From Bacilli bacterium (GTDB lineage: Bacteria; Bacillota_I; Bacilli_A; Haloplasmatales; Haloplasmataceae), in the NCBI GenBank assembly GCA_012513195.1, contig JAAZCR010000115.1, positions 1 through 10,366 of the forward strand: a stretch of DNA of 10,366 nucleotides. Reading direction: 5' to 3'. The notes beneath the pieces are model-generated. The model was not told the DNA's origin. It saw only the letters and a program-made list of their open reading frames with translations, and made no database searches. A program made the position numbers and the translations under genes. This document shows, in pieces, positions 6,107-10,366 of this stretch (position 1 is its first letter; each line of letters opens with the position of its first letter).

Positions 6107-7270
6107 ATGAATCTTTTAGAAGGCGCAAAATACATCATCAAAAAACTGAAAGACAATGGCTATGAAGCTTATATAGTAGGTGGATATGTACGGGATTATC
6201 TATTAGGTATTAAGAGCACCGATATTGATATTGCAACCAACGCCCATCCCGATGTGGTAGCTTCTTTATTTCCGAAAACAATCTTAACTGGCATTAAACA
6301 TGGTACGGTAACAGTTGTTTTCGATAAGAAACAATATGAAGTTACTACTTTCCGGGCTGATGGTGATTATTTAGATAAAAGAAGACCGGATCAAGTTACT
6401 TATGTTAGTGATTTAATGACGGATGTTTTGCGCCGTGATTTTACCATGAATGCCCTCGCATTAACCATTGATGAACAAATCATCGATTATGTTGGTGGTA
6501 TTAACGATATCAGAAAGAAAATAATCCGTACCGTTGGTAATCCTTATGAACGGTTTAATGAAGATGCTTTGCGAATGCTTAGGGTTTTTCGATTTGTCAG
6601 TCAGTTAGGTTTTGCGGTTGAGGAAGAGACATTAAAAGCGCTAAAAACGCACCGCGCGTTAATAAAATATATATCCAAAGAACGCATAATCATGGAAATT
6701 ACGAAATTGGTGTTAGGTAAGTACTTCCATGATGCGATTATATTAATGGTAGAAACGAAGTTTTATGAATCTATTGATTTTTTAAGTCAGGGTTTAGATT
6801 TAATATTAAGTACGAAATATCAACCTAATGATTTAACGGACTTCTTAACGTTTTTATCAGTAATAGGTAATTATGAAACAATTATGAATTTACCTATCGC
6901 TAATGTCATAAAAAAAGCCATTACAGATGTTTATCAGATGTATAGTTTAGAAATCAATGAATTTTCGAATCCTTTGCTTTTTAGACAGGGTTTAAGCGCG
7001 TGCTTACTTACGAATAAGTTAAACCATTATTTACGGAATTTACCTGATAAACAAGAAGAACTAAAGAAACAATATGAGCAACTCCCAATCAAACGGATTT
7101 GCGATTTAGCGTATAAAGGTAGTGATTTGATTATACGCTATCCCGAACGTAAAGGTCCCTGGATTGGCGATATGCTTGATGAAATCTGTTTAAAAATACT
7201 TCTTGGCGAGTTGAAAAATGATTATCATGAAATTGAAAGATATGTGGAAGAGAAGGTTAAATTAACCTAA
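6107..7270 (+). CDS. cca: CCA tRNA nucleotidyltransferase (class II)
   Basis: Cca adds or repairs the 3'-terminal CCA of tRNAs without a nucleic-acid template. The 387 residues match the Bacillus enzyme (about 397). Visible in order: YIVGGYVRD (22-30), the catalytic pair D39 and D41 in TDIDIAT, HGTV (65-68), EVTTFRADG (78-86), RRDFTMNA (109-116), the nucleotide-selecting EDALR (152-156), and RMLRVFRF. The EDxxR form marks a CCA-adding enzyme rather than a poly(A) polymerase, on family knowledge. No HD domain is evident in the C-terminal half, as expected for Gram-positive enzymes. AAGGTGA (6096-6102) is the ribosome site. It is the last gene of the aroC-to-cca run, and its final codons form the 5' arm of the terminator. 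The dapB-cca association is also found in B. subtilis with other genes between. Confidence 0.95.
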   Translation: MNLLEGAKYIIKKLKDNGYEAYIVGGYVRDYLLGIKSTDIDIATNAHPDVVASLFPKTILTGIKHGTVTVVFDKKQYEVTTFRADGDYLDKRRPDQVTYVSDLMTDVLRRDFTMNALALTIDEQIIDYVGGINDIRKKIIRTVGNPYERFNEDALRMLRVFRFVSQLGFAVEEETLKALKTHRALIKYISKERIIMEITKLVLGKYFHDAIILMVETKFYESIDFLSQGLDLILSTKYQPNDLTDFLTFLSVIGNYETIMNLPIANVIKKAITDVYQMYSLEINEFSNPLLFRQGLSACLLTNKLNHYLRNLPDKQEELKKQYEQLPIKRICDLAYKGSDLIIRYPERKGPWIGDMLDEICLKILLGELKNDYHEIERYVEEKVKLT

Positions 7271-7287
7271 TCCTTCTCTTTTTTTTT
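7248..7287 (+). terminator. Rho-independent terminator overlapping the end of cca
   Basis: AAGAGAAGG (7248-7256, inside the last cca codons) pairs perfectly over 9 bp with CCTTCTCTT (7272-7280) and a nine-T run (7279-7287) follows. The loop is long (15 nt) and the cca stop codon is in it. It closes the transcription unit that begins at aroC. Confidence 0.88.
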
Positions 7288-7342
7288 ACTTGTTCACGAT
7301 TGTACAAATTGTGCTAATTTTGTCGATAATCAGTTGAAGATG

Positions 7343-7351
7343 TGCTATAAT
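7343..7351 (+). promoter_or_regulatory. dnaD promoter, consensus extended -10
   Basis: TGCTATAAT (7343-7351) is a perfect extended -10. At 17 nt spacing the -35 position reads TCGATA (7323-7328), a poor match, as is common with extended -10 promoters. The start of transcription would be near 7358, with a leader of about 24 nt. It follows the cca terminator directly, as a new unit requires. Confidence 0.75.
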
Positions 7352-7381
7352 TATCTTGATTATTTAAGGGAGTTGGAGTGT

Positions 7382-8062
7382 ATGAATAACTCTTTAATGT
7401 TAAAAATGATTAAAGATAACTTAATAAACGTGAAAGATTATTTAATAAACAACTATAAACGTATGGGCCTAAACGAACAAGAAGCGATGATGCTCATTCA
7501 CATCTACAACATTAGTCAATTAGGGGAAGACTTTCTATCTATTTATCAGTTACAAGACAAAATGGCCCTCGAATTTGTAGAATGTTCGAATCTTGTGTAT
7601 CAGTTAGTTCAGAAGAATCTCTTGGCTTTTGAAATGGAGATTGATGAAAAAGGTAAACAAAAAGAAAAGTTTACCCTTGAGCCTTTATTTAATGAGATTA
7701 TCAAAGATATCTTAACCGAAAACATTAATATTATTACGAAGGAACAAGATCATATGATTAGTTCAATAATCGCTTTTCTTGAACAAGAATTTGGCCGTAC
7801 TCTCTCACCTTTCGAAATTGAGATGTTGAGAACATGGTTTGAACAAGATAATTATGATGTTGAGATTATTAAGTTAGCGATCAAAGAAGCTCTTCTCGCT
7901 GGAGCTTATAATTTAAAATACATTGATCGCATCCTAATAAACTGGAAACAACGGAATTTAAAAACGAAAGAAGAAGTCGCAGAATACTTAAATTCCATCA
8001 AACGTTATGAAAAAAGTAAAGATATTAAACAAGAGGAACGAAATCTACCATGGACAAAGTAA
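7382..8062 (+). CDS. dnaD: DNA replication initiation protein DnaD
   Basis: DnaD is a primosome component of low-GC Gram-positives; it remodels DNA and helps load the replicative helicase at the origin and at restarted forks, together with DnaA/PriA, DnaB and DnaI. The 226 residues compare with 232 in B. subtilis. The N-terminal winged-helix region (about 1-115) contains GLNEQEAMML and FTLEPLF; the C-terminal DDBH2 domain (about 125-200) contains EFGRTLSPFEIEML (136-149), KEALLAG and the YxxxIxxxW motif (Y180, I184, W188). The start at 7382 is chosen because AAGGGAG (7366-7372) and the candidate transcript start near 7358 both lie just upstream, and the frame extension back to 7334 would begin before that start. 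The last 13 nt overlap nth, the same partner as in B. subtilis. Confidence 0.93.
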   Translation: MNNSLMLKMIKDNLINVKDYLINNYKRMGLNEQEAMMLIHIYNISQLGEDFLSIYQLQDKMALEFVECSNLVYQLVQKNLLAFEMEIDEKGKQKEKFTLEPLFNEIIKDILTENINIITKEQDHMISSIIAFLEQEFGRTLSPFEIEMLRTWFEQDNYDVEIIKLAIKEALLAGAYNLKYIDRILINWKQRNLKTKEEVAEYLNSIKRYEKSKDIKQEERNLPWTK

Positions 8063-8694
8063 CTTTAATCATGAATGTCTTAGATGAAATGTTTCCTGAT
8101 GCGAAATGTGAATTAAATCACTCCACTCCTTTTGAGTTATTAATTGCGGTTATTCTGTCAAGCCAAACAACGGATAAAAGCGTCAATCGAGTTACCGAAA
8201 CCCTTTTTAAGAAGTTTAAAACACCTAAAGATTTTGCTGAAGCTTCTATCGAAGCGATTGAAGAAGAAATCAAAACTTTAGGATTGTATCATAATAAAGC
8301 GAAAAACATTAAAGAAACCGCGAAAACTATACTAGAGAAATATAATGGTAATGTACCTAATACCAGAGAAGAGTTGATGACACTTCCTGGTGTGGGAAGG
8401 AAAACCGCTAATGTGGTGTTATCCGTTGCTTATGGACAAGTTGCTTTCGCGGTGGATACGCATGTTGAAAGAGTAAGTAAGCGTTTAAAGATCGCAGAAG
8501 AAAGTGACTCAGTATTAGAAGTGGAAAAGAAGTTGAATAGTTTCTTTCCCGAAGCAAAATGGCCAAAGTTACATCACCAAATGATCTTTTTTGGGCGTTA
8601 TCATTGTTTATCTCGCAATCCTAAATGTTCCGAGTGTAAGTTAACAAGTATTTGTCGGTATTATGAGACAAGTAAGCAAAATATCGAAAAATAA
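8050..8694 (+). CDS. nth: Endonuclease III (DNA glycosylase/AP lyase)
   Basis: Nth removes oxidised pyrimidines from DNA and cleaves at abasic sites in base excision repair. The 214 residues are normal for the family. Visible: the helix-hairpin-helix LPGVGRKTA (112-120) with catalytic lysine K118, the catalytic aspartate D136 in AVDTHVERVSKRL, and a complete [4Fe-4S] ligand set C186-x6-C193-x2-C196-x5-C202. The start at 8050 overlaps dnaD by 13 nt; AGAGGA (8032-8037) lies 12 nt upstream, which is rather far. An internal ATG at 8071 would trim seven residues from the first helix and is less likely because Bacillus Nth has a longer N-terminus. Co-transcribed with dnaD and closed by a hairpin immediately after the stop. 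Confidence 0.96.
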   Translation: MDKVTLIMNVLDEMFPDAKCELNHSTPFELLIAVILSSQTTDKSVNRVTETLFKKFKTPKDFAEASIEAIEEEIKTLGLYHNKAKNIKETAKTILEKYNGNVPNTREELMTLPGVGRKTANVVLSVAYGQVAFAVDTHVERVSKRLKIAEESDSVLEVEKKLNSFFPEAKWPKLHHQMIFFGRYHCLSRNPKCSECKLTSICRYYETSKQNIEK

Positions 8695-8695
8695 T

Positions 8696-8723
8696 GTCAA
8701 AGGTAATACCCTTTGACTTTTTT
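8696..8723 (+). terminator. Terminator-like hairpin between nth and folC
   Basis: GTCAAAGG (8696-8703) pairs with CCTTTGAC (8710-8717) over 8 bp with a 6-nt loop, followed by six T (8718-8723). It begins 2 nt after the nth stop and abuts the folC ribosome site AAAGGAG (8724-8730). A competing pairing exists: CCTTT (8710-8714) can pair with AAAGG (8724-8728), because the 5' arm and the ribosome site share AAAGG. This could be a plain leaky terminator or an attenuator; see findings. Confidence 0.8.
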
Positions 8724-8739
8724 AAAGGAGATAAGTGAA

Positions 8740-10029
8740 ATGTTTACGACGAAAACAGAGTTTTTAGAATGGTTAGCTAATCATAGTAAGTTTTCCATGA
8801 AACTACATTTGACGAGAATTAAACGAGCTTGCGAATTATTAGGTAATCCACAACTTAGAATTAAGACTCTACACATTGCTGGTACAAATGGAAAGGGTTC
8901 CACTGTTAATTATCTCAATCATCTTTTAATGGCATCAGGATTTCGCGTTGGCATTTATATTTCACCTTATATCATCTGTTTCAATGAGCGAATTCAAATA
9001 AATAATGAATATATTAGCGATGCTGATCTCGTATTATATGCCAATAAGATTTATCCAATCGTTAATCAAGTAGAACAAGAGTTAATCGATGAAATGACGG
9101 AGTTTGAAATTATCACTTTACTATCCTATCTTTATTTTTATGAAAAAAAGGTTGATTATGTTGTCTATGAAGTTGGTTTAGGTGGAAGATACGATGCAAC
9201 AAACTTAATTCTACCTATTGTGGGAGGAATAACTAACATCTCCTATGATCATATGAATGTTTTAGGAGATACGTTAGAGAAGATTGGTTATGAAAAAATC
9301 GGTATAGCTAAACCCCATGTCCCTATTTTCACTACTGAGACCAATCCTAGTGTGTTAAAAGTATTTCAAGATTATTGTGATGAAGTTGATAGTAACTTAA
9401 TCATTTGTGATCATAAGGAAATAACAAATCCTGAATATAGTGATGAAGGGATGCGTTTTACATATCAGAATTTACGACTAAGCATTCCGATGTTAGGGTA
9501 TCATCAACTGAAGAATGTTTTACTAGCCTTAAAGATGTATGAGTACACGATGAATTATGACAAGATTCCCATTAAGAATGAATATATTTATAATGGCTTG
9601 AAGAACACTAAGTGGCTTGGGCGTTTAGAAGTTATCAGTAAAAAACCCTTTATCATTATCGATGGTTCTCATAATATCGATGGGGTAAAGACATTAGTAG
9701 AAACGATGCATCATTTTCTAGCGGAAGGTTACTGCATAAAAACTGTCTTTGCGGCTTTAAAGGATAAAGATACTAAACCCATGTTAGAATTATTACAGTC
9801 AATTAGTTCAGAACTTATCTTAACTAGTTTCAACTTTTATCGGGCTAATACTGCCAAAAACCTCTTCGAACAAACAAATAAGGTAAATGTTAGTTATGAT
9901 GAAGATTATGAACATGTCCTAAAATCAATAATCCCCACGATAAAAGACGATGAGTTGCTTTTGGTGACAGGTTCTTTATATTTTATTTCTAATGTGATTA
10001 GCTTTCTTAAATCCATCGACATTGCTTGA
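8740..10029 (+). CDS. folC: Folylpolyglutamate synthase / dihydrofolate synthase (FolC)
   Basis: FolC ligates glutamate to folates with ATP, retaining them in the cell, and in many bacteria also makes dihydrofolate from dihydropteroate. It is a Mur-ligase relative. The 429 residues match the family. Visible: P-loop GTNGKGST (48-55), YISPYI then NERIQINNEYI (substrate loop), EVGLGGRYDATN (144-155), SYDHMNVLGDT (168-178) with a conserved DH, EKIGIAK (185-191) with the lysine position that is carbamylated in relatives, GYHQLKN (253-259), GRLE (294-297) and DGSHN (308-312). The start at 8740 is chosen from AAAGGAG (8724-8730) with 9-nt spacing; a TTG at 8713 in the same frame would lie inside the terminator hairpin and is rejected. 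Whether it has both synthase activities cannot be read from motifs alone. Its own promoter is not evident. Confidence 0.94.
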   Translation: MFTTKTEFLEWLANHSKFSMKLHLTRIKRACELLGNPQLRIKTLHIAGTNGKGSTVNYLNHLLMASGFRVGIYISPYIICFNERIQINNEYISDADLVLYANKIYPIVNQVEQELIDEMTEFEIITLLSYLYFYEKKVDYVVYEVGLGGRYDATNLILPIVGGITNISYDHMNVLGDTLEKIGYEKIGIAKPHVPIFTTETNPSVLKVFQDYCDEVDSNLIICDHKEITNPEYSDEGMRFTYQNLRLSIPMLGYHQLKNVLLALKMYEYTMNYDKIPIKNEYIYNGLKNTKWLGRLEVISKKPFIIIDGSHNIDGVKTLVETMHHFLAEGYCIKTVFAALKDKDTKPMLELLQSISSELILTSFNFYRANTAKNLFEQTNKVNVSYDEDYEHVLKSIIPTIKDDELLLVTGSLYFISNVISFLKSIDIA

Positions 10030-10077
10030 TAACTTTTTATGAGGGATTATGGTAAATATTATTTTGAGGTGAGGGGG

Positions 10078-10366
10078 ATGAGACGGTTTTTTACACCAGA
10101 GGTTAAGTTATTACTTCAAGTTGGGTTAGCGTTATTTTTGGGGATTATTTTTGGAAATTTTCTTGGTCGAAGTATGTTAACTAATGATGCTATTTACGCG
10201 AATGCGGTCAATTATCACGATGATGTTAATTTACTTCAAGCAGCCCATTATTATGATGAAGCACAAGCTAATGCTTTTTTAAACAAGTTAAATCAACTTG
10301 GTTTACAGGGGCTTGTGGTAAGAGAATATAGTAGTTTCTTTGTTTACTTAGGTGTAAGTACTAATC
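10078..10366 (+). CDS. Membrane protein with SPOR-like region, possible SpoIIB, 3'-truncated
   Basis: The first 96 residues are visible and the frame runs off the window. A short charged N-terminus (MRRFFTPEVK) is followed by one membrane segment (about 11-30, LLLQVGLALFLGIIFGNFLG), so most of the protein should lie outside the membrane. From about residue 52 the sequence reads LQAAHYYDEAQANAFLNKL, then QLGLQGLVVREYSSFFVYLG: the pattern of a SPOR domain (a beta strand ending in a small-residue turn, a helix with A.AF...L, a strand with V, then YxVxxG). SPOR domains bind denuded septal peptidoglycan. In B. subtilis spoIIB, a SPOR-domain septal protein needed for normal engulfment, lies just after folC and comC, so a SpoIIB-like role is a reasonable inference, not proven. 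GAGGTGAG (10066-10073) is the ribosome site. Confidence 0.65.
   Translation, partial: MRRFFTPEVKLLLQVGLALFLGIIFGNFLGRSMLTNDAIYANAVNYHDDVNLLQAAHYYDEAQANAFLNKLNQLGLQGLVVREYSSFFVYLGVSTN

Noticed and set aside
7334..7381. N-terminal extension of dnaD to 7334
   Set aside because: It would start before the consensus -10 at 7346-7351 and cover the ribosome site; homologues begin near the ATG at 7382.
8713..8739. N-terminal extension of folC from a TTG at 8713
   Set aside because: It lies in the terminator stem and the ribosome site; the ATG at 8740 has ideal spacing to AAAGGAG.
10030..10077. Promoter for the SPOR-like gene, sigma-A or sporulation sigma type
   Set aside because: TTGATA (10026-10031) and TAAATA (10053-10058) are 21 nt apart, too far; I could not match a sigma-H or sigma-E pattern convincingly.
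1..10366. Mycoplasma-type code (TGA as tryptophan)
   Set aside because: TGA ends aroB, aroA, the 47-aa ORF and folC at the expected protein ends, and tryptophans in the proteins are TGG.
1..10366. CRISPR arrays, insertion sequences, tRNA or rRNA genes, defence genes, prophage genes
   Set aside because: None seen: no spaced repeats of suitable length, no transposase motifs or long terminal inverted repeats, no cloverleaf sequence, and gaps between genes are all under 130 nt.

Overview
The window looks like the chromosome of a low-GC, AT-rich Bacillota (Firmicutes) bacterium with endospore-former ancestry. Evidence: a nearly complete spoIVA, a possible spoIIB-like gene, strong purine-rich Shine-Dalgarno sites, and proteins that read most like Bacillus homologues. 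TGA is used as a true stop (aroB, aroA, the 47-aa ORF, folC) and tryptophan is TGG, so the mycoplasma/spiroplasma code does not apply. I cannot fix the genus; a deep AT-rich Bacilli or Erysipelotrichia/Turicibacter/Haloplasma-type lineage is only a guess.

All supported genes lie on the + strand. Layout: 3' part of spoIVA (1-1268); HU gene with its own extended -10 promoter and a textbook terminator (1391-1714); a tight run aroC-aroB-aroA, a 47-aa membrane ORF, dapB and cca (1791-7270) ending in a terminator that overlaps the end of cca; a new extended -10 promoter driving dnaD-nth (7382-8694); a terminator-like hairpin directly against the folC ribosome binding site; folC (8740-10029); and the start of a one-TM, SPOR-like protein (10078 to the edge).

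Functionally this is core housekeeping: spore coat base assembly (SpoIVA), nucleoid packaging (HU), the shikimate pathway (AroB step 2, AroA step 6, AroC step 7), lysine/diaminopimelate synthesis (DapB), tRNA 3'-end maturation (Cca), replication initiation (DnaD), base excision repair (Nth) and folate polyglutamylation (FolC). The order spoIVA-hup-aroC-aroB-aroA-dapB-cca-dnaD-nth is, from memory of the Bacillus subtilis map, the same order found over a much longer stretch there, as if the intervening genes had been lost; folC followed by a SpoIIB-like gene repeats another Bacillus neighbourhood.

I see no defence system, mobile element, CRISPR array, tRNA or rRNA. The points most worth a second look are small: an unannotated 47-aa membrane ORF coupled to dapB whose ribosome site sits in a hairpin, the terminator/anti-terminator arrangement before folC, and altered signature residues in chorismate synthase.
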